Shown one piece after another: positions 8,104 to 17,931 of a stretch of 64,000 nucleotides of DNA. The notes under the pieces are model-generated. The model was not told where the DNA came from. It saw nothing but the letters and a program-made list of their open reading frames with translations, and did not search any database. The position numbers and the translations under genes are program-made. Positions within the stretch are counted from its first letter, which is position 1. Each line of letters starts with the position of its first letter. Source of the DNA: Devosia riboflavina (GTDB lineage: Bacteria; Pseudomonadota; Alphaproteobacteria; Rhizobiales; Devosiaceae); NCBI RefSeq assembly GCF_000743575.1, contig NZ_JQGC01000006.1, forward strand, positions 1-64,000, in the 5' to 3' direction.

Positions 8104-9648
8104 ATGTCGAGGCTTCACGCCCTCACACTGTCCCGTCGTGCCTTTTTGGCAGCAGCGGGCGCCGGCATCGTGGCGACGCAACTGCCGGGCTCGGTCCTTG
8201 CCCAGGCCGATTCCGGCGTTCTGCGCTATGCGCTTTCCGCCTTCCCGCCGAGCCTCAGCCCCTGGCTGAATAGCGGCGCTGCCGCGTCGACGGTGAAGAC
8301 GCTGATCATGCGTGGCCTGCTCGGCTACGACACCGACGGCCAACTGATCGGCGAGATCGCCGAAAGCTGGAGCTCGGTCGATCCGGTCACCTATGAATTC
8401 AAGCTCCGCGGCAATGCCGTGTTCAGCAACGGCAGCCCGGTGCGTGCCCAGGATGTCATCTGGACCATCGACCAAATCCGGGCCGCTGAATCGACTGCTT
8501 ATCTGCGTACCACCCTGAACCAGGTCGACAGCATGGAGGCGATCGATGACCACACGGTTCGTCTGACCCTGACCAAGCCCAATGCTGCACTGCCCTTCGC
8601 TCTCGCCAGCCCGAACGCGGCCATTCTAGCCGAAGGCAGCACCGAAGACGCACCGATCGCCTGCGGTCCCTTCCGCCTGGCCCAGCAGGAGCGCGGTGTT
8701 TTCATCGAAGTCGAGCGCAATCCCGACTACTACAAGGACGGCTCGCCGCATGTCGAAAAGATCCGGCTGACTGCCTATGCCGACGAGAACCTGCGCATGG
8801 CGGCTTTGGAATCGGGCGATGTCGACATCATCGAATATGTGCCCTGGTCGGCCTATTCCCGCTTCGAAAACAGCGACCGCATGAAGCTGTCGGGTTCCCT
8901 CGGGCCCTTCCACGTCGTCCTGTTCAACACGACCAAGGCGCCGTTCGACAATCCGCTGGTGCGGCAGGCCATCGGTTATGCCATCAAGCGCGAAGACATC
9001 GTCGCAGCCGCCTTCGCCGGCCAGGGCCAGCCGCTCTATGGCTTCCCCAATCCTCCCGGCTCGGCCTACGAGGCATCCACGCCCGAAAACAGCTATACCT
9101 ACGATCCCGAGAAGGCCAAGGCGCTGCTCGCCGAGGCCGGCTATCCCAACGGCTTTAGCTGCACGCTGCTCGCCACCTCCACCTATGGCATGCTCCAGGA
9201 TACGGCGGTGGTGGTAGCAGCCTATCTCCAGGCCGTCGGCATCAATGCCGAGCTCAAACTTCCAGAATGGGCGAGCCGCATCACTGCCGGCAATGAAGGC
9301 CAATATGACATGGCCATCCACGGCACGGTGGGCGAATACAACGATCCGGACTCGCTCTATTCCCTTCTCCACTCGTCGGTGAAGACGTTTCAGAACTCGT
9401 TCGGTTTTGCCAGCGAGCGCATCGATAGCCTTCTCGAACAGGGCCGGGGCGAACTTGATCCCACCAAGCGCGAGGAAATCTACAAGCAACTGGCCCAGGC
9501 CTATTTTGAGGAAGTGCCGCAAGCCCCGCTGGTCTGGCGGGTTCAGTCCTTCGGCCTTGGCAGCAATGTTGAAGGCTTCCAGTGTCTGCCCGGCTTCCTC
9601 GGGGTAACGAGCACGGCCATCCTGCTCGATCAGGCCAGGTTCGTCTGA
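8104..9648 (+). CDS. ABC importer substrate-binding protein, family 5 (DppA/OppA type)
   Basis: 514-residue periplasmic receptor for a peptide, opine or similar solute. It has a twin-arginine-like signal (LSRRAFLAAAGAGIVATQL) ending near VLAQA. Family motifs include LRYALSAFPPSLSPW, PFDNPLVRQAIGYAIKREDI and the C-terminal EEVPQAPLVWRVQ region. The start follows a strong GGAGGAGA site at 8091-8099. It opens a six-gene operon with permeases, ATPases and two hydrolases, whose activities suggest the ligand is an amide, cyclic amide or modified amino acid. The ligand itself cannot be read from sequence. Confidence 0.92.
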   Translation: MSRLHALTLSRRAFLAAAGAGIVATQLPGSVLAQADSGVLRYALSAFPPSLSPWLNSGAAASTVKTLIMRGLLGYDTDGQLIGEIAESWSSVDPVTYEFKLRGNAVFSNGSPVRAQDVIWTIDQIRAAESTAYLRTTLNQVDSMEAIDDHTVRLTLTKPNAALPFALASPNAAILAEGSTEDAPIACGPFRLAQQERGVFIEVERNPDYYKDGSPHVEKIRLTAYADENLRMAALESGDVDIIEYVPWSAYSRFENSDRMKLSGSLGPFHVVLFNTTKAPFDNPLVRQAIGYAIKREDIVAAAFAGQGQPLYGFPNPPGSAYEASTPENSYTYDPEKAKALLAEAGYPNGFSCTLLATSTYGMLQDTAVVVAAYLQAVGINAELKLPEWASRITAGNEGQYDMAIHGTVGEYNDPDSLYSLLHSSVKTFQNSFGFASERIDSLLEQGRGELDPTKREEIYKQLAQAYFEEVPQAPLVWRVQSFGLGSNVEGFQCLPGFLGVTSTAILLDQARFV

Positions 9649-9651
9649 CCC

Positions 9652-10602
9652 ATGGCCCGGTCCGTGATCTCCCGGCTGGCGTCGGCCCTGACCATGCTTT
9701 TCGTGGTCGCGACGTTGGTCTTTGCCATCCAGGTCGTCATCCCGGGCGACCCAGCCGAGCTCTTGCTGAGCTCGGCTGGGAGTACCCCGACACGAGAGAA
9801 TATCGAGGCCCTGCGCGTCGAGATGGGCCTCGATCGACCGCTCGCCCAGCAATATGCCGAGTTCCTGTGGGGCGCGGTTCGCCTCGATTTCGGTTCTTCG
9901 CTTATCGACAATTCGTCGATTGGCCAAACCATTGCGGCCAGACTCCCGCGCACCCTCGAACTGATCGCCGTAGCGATGACCATCGCTGTCGCCGTGGCAG
10001 TGCCATTCGGCACCCAGGCCGCATTGCGCGTCGGCGGGCGTCTCGATACGGCAGGGTCCGGGGTGTCGGCGATATTTGCGGCCGTCCCGGTCTTCGTCAT
10101 CGGCACATTGCTGATCCTTCTCTTCGCGCAGACGCTCAAGCTCACGCCTGCTGGCGGCTACGCCGATTTTGTCACTGCGCCCATGCAGCACCTGACAAAT
10201 CTCATCCTCCCCGCAGTCACGGTCGCCATGAGCATTTTCCCGATCATCTTCCGCATGACGCGCTCGTCGGTACTCGACAGCCTTTCCAATGAATGGGTGC
10301 GCACCGCGCTGGCCAAGGGCCTGCCACGGCGGGCTGTGGTCCGTCGGCATGTCCTGCGCAATGCGCTAGGCCCCGTCGTCACCGTCATCGGCCTGCAATT
10401 GGGCATTCTGCTGGGCTCCACCGTGCTGGTCGAGTTCGTTTTCAACTGGCCGGGATTGAGCGGCTATCTCGTCACCGCCGTCGAGCAGCGCGACTACCCC
10501 ACCGTTCGAGCCATTATTCTCGTCGTGGCCGCGCTCTTCATCTTCATCAACCTGCTCATCGAACTCCTGCAGATGAAGCTCGATCCCAGGGTGCAGCTAT
10601 GA
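9652..10602 (+). CDS. ABC importer permease, DppB type
   Basis: 316-residue inner-membrane permease with about six helices. The N-terminal IPGDPAELLL and the permease EAA-like loop (NEWVRTALAKGLPRRAVVRRHVLRNALGP) are typical of DppB/OppB. It starts 4 bp after the binding-protein stop and its own stop overlaps the next start by ATGA, so the operon is tightly coupled. It should pair with the permease domain of the fused protein that follows. Confidence 0.92.
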   Translation: MARSVISRLASALTMLFVVATLVFAIQVVIPGDPAELLLSSAGSTPTRENIEALRVEMGLDRPLAQQYAEFLWGAVRLDFGSSLIDNSSIGQTIAARLPRTLELIAVAMTIAVAVAVPFGTQAALRVGGRLDTAGSGVSAIFAAVPVFVIGTLLILLFAQTLKLTPAGGYADFVTAPMQHLTNLILPAVTVAMSIFPIIFRMTRSSVLDSLSNEWVRTALAKGLPRRAVVRRHVLRNALGPVVTVIGLQLGILLGSTVLVEFVFNWPGLSGYLVTAVEQRDYPTVRAIILVVAALFIFINLLIELLQMKLDPRVQL

Positions 10603-12535
10603 CCATGACCTCTGCCTCCGTCAGCCCTGCTTCATCTTCGCGCCTGCAACTGCCGCGCATTCATCCAAGGTTGCGCCTGCCGCTGATCCTGGTGGCCGTG
10701 GTTCTCGTCGCGCCGTTCGCGGTGCCGCCACTGCTGGGCATCGACCCCAATGCCATGTCGGTCATGGAGCGTTTTGCCGGCCCCTCGCTGAACCATCCTC
10801 TCGGGCTCGACGAATTCGGCCGCGACCGCCTGGCGCGCGTTCTCATCGGCGCCCAGGCATCGTTGCGCGTCGCAGTCATCTCCGCTCTGATTTCGTGCAC
10901 CATCGGCAGCCTGATTGGCCTCTTCGGCGCTTATTTCCGCGGCTTCGCCGGGTTTCTCTCGACCAAGACGGCCGATGTCGTCCTCTGTTTTCCGCCCATC
11001 CTGCTGGCGCTTTTGGTGGTCACCCTCATGGGACCGGGTACCAAAACGCTGATCTGGGTGCTCTCGATCATCTATTTCCCGGCCTTTGCGCGCATCGTCT
11101 ATCTCGAAGCATCCCGCGTCAGCCAGCTCGACTATGTCATTGCCGCCGAAGCGCTCGGCGCACGGCCGCGTCGCGTGATGTTCCGCACGATCCTGCCCAA
11201 TATTTCGGGCCCGATCATCGTGCAGTTCTCGTTGACCACGGCGGCCGCCATCATCACCGAAAGCGGCCTCTCCTATCTCGGGCTCGGTGTCGTGCCGCCC
11301 GATCCGTCCTGGGGCCAGATGATCCGCGGCGCTCGCGCCTATATGGAGCAGGATCCGCTCGGGATCGTCATTCCCTGCGTGGCCATCTCGCTCACGATCT
11401 ATGGCGTCAACCTCTTGACCGACCGCCTGCGCGATGTTCTCGACCCCAAGGGCCTGAGCGGCGGCATTCCGATCCTCTCGCCGCGCCGCCGCAAGACACC
11501 GGCCGCTACCGTCCCCGCTACGCTCGAGGCCGATACCGTGTTGCGTATCGATAATCTCGATGTGACGACCAATCGCAATGGCGTCGCCATCAAGCTGATC
11601 GAGGACGTCAACCTGCGGGTCCGTCGTGGCCGCTGCACCGCCCTCGTGGGCGAGAGCGGCTCGGGCAAGTCGCTCACGGCCTCCTCGGTCATGGGGTTGC
11701 TGCCACGCGGCGTGACCGTCACTTCCGGAGACATCATGCTGCGGGGACAGCATGGGCAAGCCATCCAGGTCACGACGCTCTCCGGTGAAGGTCTAGAAGC
11801 CATCCGCGGCCGCGATGCAGCGATGATCTTCCAGGAACCAATGACCGCACTCAATCCAGTCTACAAGGTCGGCGACCAGTTGATCGAGGCGGCAAAGGTG
11901 CATCGTCCGGTATCTGCGAACCAGGCCCGCGATGAGGGCATAGCCTTCCTCAAGCGCGTGGGCGTCAACGATCCCGAGCGCCGCTTCGACAGCTTCCCCC
12001 ATATGCTTTCGGGCGGTCTGCGGCAGCGCGTCATGATCGCCATGGCCCTGTCGATGGAGCCCGGTCTGCTGCTTGCCGACGAGCCTACGACGGCACTTGA
12101 TGTGACGGTACAGGCAGAAATTATCGACCTGCTCATCGCACTAAAGGCTTCTGCCGGGGCGCCAGGGATACTTTTTATCAGCCACGATCTGGGCGTTGTT
12201 GCCCAACTCGCCGACGAGATCGCCGTCATGTATGCCGGCCGCGTCGTTGAGCAGGGACCGGCGGCAACGGTGCTGGGCAATGCCCGCCATCCCTATACGC
12301 GCGCCTTGTTGCAGAGCATGCCGGCCGCGCATGAGGAGCTGCATGCCAGCCGCAGCGACACGCTGCCCTCCATCGGTGGCACGCCGCCCCTGCCTCATGA
12401 GCGCCCGGCGGGCTGCGCCTTCCGCGATCGCTGTCCCCACGCCGTGCCCGTCTGCGCGGATGAACGGCCGGACCTGACCGCCGTCGATGGCCCCGCTCAC
12501 CTGGCAGCCTGCCACCTCGCTACGGGACGTGCCGC

Positions 12536-12539
<4 letters not shown>
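10599..12539 (+). CDS. Fused ABC permease (DppC type) and ATPase (DppD type)
   Basis: A single 646-residue polypeptide with two parts normally encoded by separate genes. Residues about 1-285 are a DppC permease: LNHPLGLDEFGRDRLARVL, then the EAA-like loop ending RRVMFRTILPN. Residues about 310-646 are a DppD ATPase with Walker A GESGSGKS, signature LSGGLRQR, Walker B LLLADEPT and the oligopeptide-importer C-terminal cysteine pattern CAFRDRCPH...C...C. The linker (about SPRRRKTPAATVPATLEAD) is short and no stop or second ribosome site interrupts it. Start overlaps the previous stop by ATGA. Such fusions occur sporadically in this family; a sequencing error seems unlikely because the frame is clean. 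Confidence 0.9.
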
Positions 12540-13515
<976 letters not shown>

Positions 13516-13519
<4 letters not shown>

Positions 13520-14319
13520 AGACCGAACTCGCTCAACTCACCAGCCAGGAAGGCCGCCAGCTCCTCACCGACGATGCGGTGATCCTCATTCCCATGGGGT
13601 CGCTCGAGGATCAGGGCGTCCATGCGCCGATGGGTGACTATCTTGCTGCCAAGCTGATTGCCGACCGGATTGCCGCAGCAGCGACGGCCGAGGGCACGCC
13701 GACCTTTACCGCGCCGGTCATTCCCTTTGGTGCCGAGGACTATTTCGGTCTGACCCATGGCGGCATCGCCCTGCGCTCCAGCACCCTGCGCGCGCTGATG
13801 GACGACATGATCGGCTCCCTGCATCGCCGCGGCCTCAAGCGCATCGTGCTCATCAACGGCCATGGCGGCAATGTTCCAGTCATCACCGAACTGGCGCTGA
13901 AGTGGCGGCGCGACGAGGGCATGTTCATCACCTCGCTTTATCTCTGGCAGATGGCCTATGGCATCCTGCGCAAGGAACTGGGGGATGCCGAAGCCGGGCG
14001 GGCCAGTGGCCATGGCGCCGACCCGCTAACCTCTGTCGGGCTCTACCTCTATCCCGAAATCCTGCGCATGGACCTCGCCAAGGGGCCGCCGACCAACCCC
14101 ATGCTGAAGGGCCTCAAGATCCAGCAATATGGCTATCTCGAATATGAGGGCTCGCCGGTGCAGGCGCCCATCGAGGCGGCCGAATGCGGACCGGACGGCA
14201 TTTGGGGCGGCGATCCCAAGTACAGCTCGCCCGAACGCGGCAAGATGCTGGTCGACCGCCTTACCGCACTGGGCGCCGGCTATATCCGCGAACATGTCAG
14301 CACGAACTTTGCCGCCTGA
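13516..14319 (+). CDS. Creatininase family amidohydrolase
   Basis: 267-residue metal-dependent hydrolase of the creatininase fold. Metal-binding landmarks are MGSLEDQGVHAPMGDY (the usual E...H and D), LTHGGIALRS, and VLINGHGGNVPV. Family enzymes open cyclic amides (creatinine) or deformylate; residues alone do not fix the substrate. SLEDQG replaces the more common S.EqHG, so a His is displaced by Gln-Gly-Val-His; this may change metal ligation. The start overlaps the ATPase stop by 4 bp, so it is a true member of the importer operon and probably acts on the imported solute. Confidence 0.88.
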
Positions 14320-14343
14320 TCGGCGTGACGCCAAGGATAGAAA

Positions 14344-15162
14344 ATGAAGAAGATCACCGTAATCCAGATCAATTCGCGCGATGACAAGGCAGCAAACCTT
14401 GCCAAGCTCGAAACCCTGATCCGCGCAGCGCACCAGGCCGATCACGCCGACTATATCCTCACCCCCGAACACAGCTTCTGCATGACCGCCGACAAGGCGA
14501 CCATGCACGCTGCCGCCGAGACTCTGGAAGACGGCGAAGGATTGCGCCGCATGGCGGACCTGGCGCGCGAACTGAACACCACGATCCACATCGGCAGCAT
14601 CCTCACCAAGCGCGATGGTCGCTACTACAATACTTCGGTGGTGATCGGTCCCGATGGCAATCAGTTGGCCAGCTACGACAAGATGCACCGCTATGACGTC
14701 GATCTGCCAAGCGGTCTGTCATATCGGGAATCCGACACCAACGATGCCGGTGACGCCGCCGTGACCTACGATCACAACGGCATCAGCGTAGGCATGTCCG
14801 TCTGCTACGATGTGCGCTTCGGCGCGCTCTATCTCGCGCTGGCCGCGCGCGGCGCCCAAGTGATCACCATTCCGGCTGCCTTCACCTTCGAGACTGGCGC
14901 GGCACACTGGGATACGCTGGTTCGCGCACGCGCCATCGAGACGCAATGCTATGTCGCGGCAGCCGGCCAGGTGGGCAGCTTCCCTGCACCGGGTGGCGAT
15001 CGTGCCAATTTCGGCAACTCTCAGATTGTCGATCCCTGGGGCAAGGTGCTTGCCCGCTGCAGCGACGTCGAAGGCTGGGCTTCGGCCTCGATCGACCAGG
15101 CCTATCAGAGCCGTGTCCGGCAAAACCTCCCGGTTGCCAGGCACCGCCGCGCCATTGCCTGA
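14344..15162 (+). CDS. Carbon-nitrogen hydrolase (nitrilase superfamily)
   Basis: 272-residue cytoplasmic hydrolase with the Glu-Lys-Cys triad of the family: Glu in ILTPEHSFCM, Lys in SYDKMHRYDVDL, Cys in GMSVCYDVRFGALY. The pattern is closest to the Nit2/omega-amidase and NLP/P60-like amidase branches, which hydrolyse amides and carbamoyl groups. It begins 24 bp after the creatininase-like gene and is the last gene of the operon. A two-step route, ring opening followed by amide or carbamoyl cleavage, is a plausible joint role but is inference. Confidence 0.88.
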   Translation: MKKITVIQINSRDDKAANLAKLETLIRAAHQADHADYILTPEHSFCMTADKATMHAAAETLEDGEGLRRMADLARELNTTIHIGSILTKRDGRYYNTSVVIGPDGNQLASYDKMHRYDVDLPSGLSYRESDTNDAGDAAVTYDHNGISVGMSVCYDVRFGALYLALAARGAQVITIPAAFTFETGAAHWDTLVRARAIETQCYVAAAGQVGSFPAPGGDRANFGNSQIVDPWGKVLARCSDVEGWASASIDQAYQSRVRQNLPVARHRRAIA

Positions 15163-15174
15163 GGCAGGCGCGTT

Positions 15175-16086
15175 TTAGGCTGGTAGGAATGTGGCGTAGG
15201 TCGGGTGCTGTTCGCACCAGTCCTGCGCCACATCCGCTGCGATGCCATAGATCTCGCGCGCCATTTTGCGGCGCGAGGCGTTCATGTAGTAGCAACGGAT
15301 TTCCATCAGCGGCAGCGGCACGGACGTGTTCAGGGGGCGGACATCGCCCTCGGCAATCGCCCGGGTGAATGGTGCAAGCACCAGCGGCGCCACACCAAAG
15401 CCGCGATAGACCATCTGCGCAGCCGTGGAGAGGGTGGCCGCCGTATCCTCCAGGTGGTCCAGTGCTCGAACTTCGGCTACGGCTTCGAGCCTTGGGGCCG
15501 CTTGCGAGGCGTCGCGCGGGTAAAAGACCAGGGGCAGACGGGCCAGTGCCTGCGCATCGAGCGGTTCGCTGTCGTCGATATCGAGTTTTGTACTGGCTAC
15601 CCAGCCCATGACGGCCCGCATGGCAAAGCTTTGCGGCACGGGGTCGCTGCTGACGGTCGCGGTGGCAAAAACCAGGTCGATGGTCTGCTCGGCGACGAGA
15701 TTGCGCATGGCCGCATTACCCGTTACCCGAAACTCCACATTGGGATAGGCAGTCTTGACCTGACGGACGAATTCCTGGCCCCAGCTATAGAGCACGGGTT
15801 CGATGATACCGATGACGAACGCGCCGCGCTCGCGCTTGACCAGCGACTTCTGCATCCGCTCATAGAGCTGCATGAATTCGTCCGCGAATTCGGCAACTTC
15901 ATAACCTCTTTCGGTGAGCACGACACCGGGTTGGTCGCGTTGCAGCAGGGGCGCGCCGAGTTCGGATTCGAGACTGCCTACACGGATCGATACGGCCGGC
16001 TGCGTCAGGTTGATCTGCTTGGCAACCCTTTGATAGCTGCCTAGCTTGGCCAACCAGTAGAACGCCTCCAACTGCTTGAAATTCAC
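15175..16086 (-). CDS. LysR family transcriptional regulator
   Basis: 303-residue regulator. The winged HTH is at residues about 1-60 (LEAFYWLAKLGSYQRVAKQINLTQPAVSIRV), followed by a substrate-binding domain. I set the start at GTG 16086 because it is preceded by GAGGAGA and begins VNFKQLEAF, the usual LysR N-terminus; an upstream ATG adds 17 unlike residues. It faces the importer/hydrolase operon tail to tail (12 bp apart) and is divergent from the NmrA-like gene, so either could be its target. Confidence 0.9.
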   Translation of the reverse strand: MNFKQLEAFYWLAKLGSYQRVAKQINLTQPAVSIRVGSLESELGAPLLQRDQPGVVLTERGYEVAEFADEFMQLYERMQKSLVKRERGAFVIGIIEPVLYSWGQEFVRQVKTAYPNVEFRVTGNAAMRNLVAEQTIDLVFATATVSSDPVPQSFAMRAVMGWVASTKLDIDDSEPLDAQALARLPLVFYPRDASQAAPRLEAVAEVRALDHLEDTAATLSTAAQMVYRGFGVAPLVLAPFTRAIAEGDVRPLNTSVPLPLMEIRCYYMNASRRKMAREIYGIAADVAQDWCEQHPTYATFLPA

Positions 16087-16357
16087 AACGTTTCTCCTCG
16101 AATCCCCTTCTGAGGGGATCTTGTATTCGCAGGGCAATATGCGCCCGCCGTATGACGACTTCGAGCAACTTGTCGCTACCGGTCTTTCCTTCGAATGGTG
16201 TCACCAAAGGCGTTCGCATACGCGAGGTCAATCTAGCCTTTTGGCGATGCAGCACCGGGTCGGATCGTCGCAACTGCCGGCGCGTTAGGGCTGATGCTGA
16301 CGCAAATTGTCAGACGCAAGCCTTACCGAATTTGTCGGACCGATCGGAGGATAGCAG

Positions 16358-17215
16358 ATGCACATTGTCATGGGAGCAAGCGGGAACGTTGGTGGCGCGG
16401 TGGCGGATGCGCTCTTGGCGAGAGGCGAGCCGGTAACCGTCCTCACCCGCAAGCCTGAAAGTGCAAACATCTGGCGCGACAAGGGTGCTTTAGTGTTGCA
16501 GGCGGATGCCGAGGACGTTGCATCGCTCAGGGCGGCCTTCCGGACGGGCAGACGAGCCTTCCTGCTCAATCCTCCCGCTGATCCCACAGGCGACACGGAT
16601 AAGACGGAGCGACGGACAATCGCGAATATCCTGGCCGCGATCGATGGATCGGGACTGGAAAAGGTCGTCGCGGCCTCCACCTATGGCGCGCAGCCCGGCG
16701 AGAATATCGGCGATCTGTCAACGCTGTGGACATTGGAACAGGGGCTCAAGAACCAGCCCATCCCTGCCGCGATCAACCGTGGCGCCTACTACATGACCAA
16801 TTGGACCGGCCTTGTTGAAAGCGTCCGACAGTCCGGCACGCTTTTGAGCATGTTTCCGGCTGATACGCTGATGCCGATGGTATCGCCCCGCGACCTGGGA
16901 GAGGCGGCCGCGGCACGGCTGGTCAGCCCTCTTGACGATGTCGGCATCGCCTATGTCGAGGGTCCTCATCGCTACACGCCGCAGGAGGTGGCTGATGCCT
17001 TCGCCGCTGCACTTGGCCAGGAAGTCGCCCTCAGCGTCGCGGCGCGCGACGAGTGGGAGGGCATATTCAAGAGTTTTGGCTTCTCCGATGCGGCGGCGCG
17101 CTCCTATACAAGGATGACGGCCGCAAGTCTCGACGACGGCTTCGCCACGCCGCAAGCGCCCCGACGCGGCGGGGTTTCGCTGGCTCAGTTCGTGTCCTCG
17201 GCCATAGCAAGCTGA
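16358..17215 (+). CDS. NmrA-like NAD(P)-binding protein
   Basis: 285-residue atypical short-chain dehydrogenase. The N-terminal dinucleotide motif is GASGNVGGAVADALL, with TRKPESA after the second strand. The middle and C-terminal parts resemble NmrA/QOR2-type redox sensors and reductases, with no Tyr-xxx-Lys catalytic pair apparent. Start has GAGGATAG upstream. It is divergent from LysR across a 271-bp gap, in which I saw no further gene. Substrate unknown. Confidence 0.83.
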   Translation: MHIVMGASGNVGGAVADALLARGEPVTVLTRKPESANIWRDKGALVLQADAEDVASLRAAFRTGRRAFLLNPPADPTGDTDKTERRTIANILAAIDGSGLEKVVAASTYGAQPGENIGDLSTLWTLEQGLKNQPIPAAINRGAYYMTNWTGLVESVRQSGTLLSMFPADTLMPMVSPRDLGEAAAARLVSPLDDVGIAYVEGPHRYTPQEVADAFAAALGQEVALSVAARDEWEGIFKSFGFSDAAARSYTRMTAASLDDGFATPQAPRRGGVSLAQFVSSAIAS

Positions 17216-17240
17216 TCAGCACTAGCTAGGTCCCGAATTC

Positions 17241-17840
17241 TCACGAGCGACGGTCCACGCCGCGTGCCCCCGCAACCAGCACGGCAACGAACCGCTCGAG
17301 ATCAGGTGCAAACACGTCCGGCGGCGGAGGGGGGAGTGTGTTTTTGAGGCTTTTGGCGCCGAGAAACAGATAGCGCGCGAGGGTTTCGGGCGTCATTCCA
17401 TTGGCAAGTACCTGGCCATGGCGGCCCATCTCCTCGCCGATGCGCTCAGCCAGCGCCGCTTCGAAGCGGCGCCCATATTCCGCGGTGACCGCGCCGCAAT
17501 GGCGATCATGCTCTTCGAGCAGCTCCACCGCATAGGGCGAGACCGCCAGCTTGCCCAGGATATGGCCGAACCGCGCCTGCAATCCCGCAACTGCGATGCT
17601 GGTCAAGCCCTCGTTCTCTTCCGCCGCTCCGTCCATCGCGGCGATTGCCGTGTCCAGCGCCCCGGCATGCAGCATCTCCGCCACGGCAGCAAAGAGCGCG
17701 TCCTTGCTCGCATAGTGCCGGTACAGCGCCTGGCGCGTAACGCCGACCGTTTCCGCCACCAGTTCCATGCTGGTCTGGCGGAATCCGTGATGGCTGAAAA
17801 CGCCGAGGGCGGTGTCGAGAATGCGTGATTTGGCGCTCAT
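17241..17840 (-). CDS. TetR family transcriptional repressor
   Basis: 199-residue regulator with the TetR HTH at residues about 5-50 (LDTALGVFSHHGFRQTSMEL then VGVTRQALYRHYASKDALF). The C-terminal ligand domain is not assignable. It is divergent from the MMPL transporter, with a perfect operator-like dyad between them, so it almost certainly represses itself and that transporter. Confidence 0.9.
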   Translation of the reverse strand: MSAKSRILDTALGVFSHHGFRQTSMELVAETVGVTRQALYRHYASKDALFAAVAEMLHAGALDTAIAAMDGAAEENEGLTSIAVAGLQARFGHILGKLAVSPYAVELLEEHDRHCGAVTAEYGRRFEAALAERIGEEMGRHGQVLANGMTPETLARYLFLGAKSLKNTLPPPPPDVFAPDLERFVAVLVAGARGVDRRS

Positions 17841-17848
17841 AAGCGAAT

Positions 17849-17875
17849 GTTGACAGAATATACGAATCTGTCAAC
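17849..17875. promoter_or_regulatory. TetR operator-like dyad
   Basis: GTTGACAGA (17849-17857) and its exact reverse complement TCTGTCAAC (17867-17875) are separated by 9 bp. Each arm contains TTGACA, a perfect -35 hexamer on either strand, so a bound TetR dimer would block both divergent promoters. Confidence 0.75.
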
Positions 17876-17931
17876 TTGGAAACGAACCTTTCCTTTGTGC
17901 CCCAGGTCGGCGGATCAGCCACGAGGTCGTC

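Noticed and set aside
8053-8553. Minus-strand frame opposite the start of the binding protein
   Set aside because: Shadow of the binding-protein coding strand with no recognisable domain.
8626-10350. 574-codon minus-strand frame across the importer operon
   Set aside because: Antisense to two well-supported importer genes and full of Gly/Arg/Asp runs typical of antisense frames.
10293-10598. Upstream extension of the permease-ATPase fusion
   Set aside because: It overlaps the previous permease in another frame; the ATGA overlap at 10599 is the proper start.
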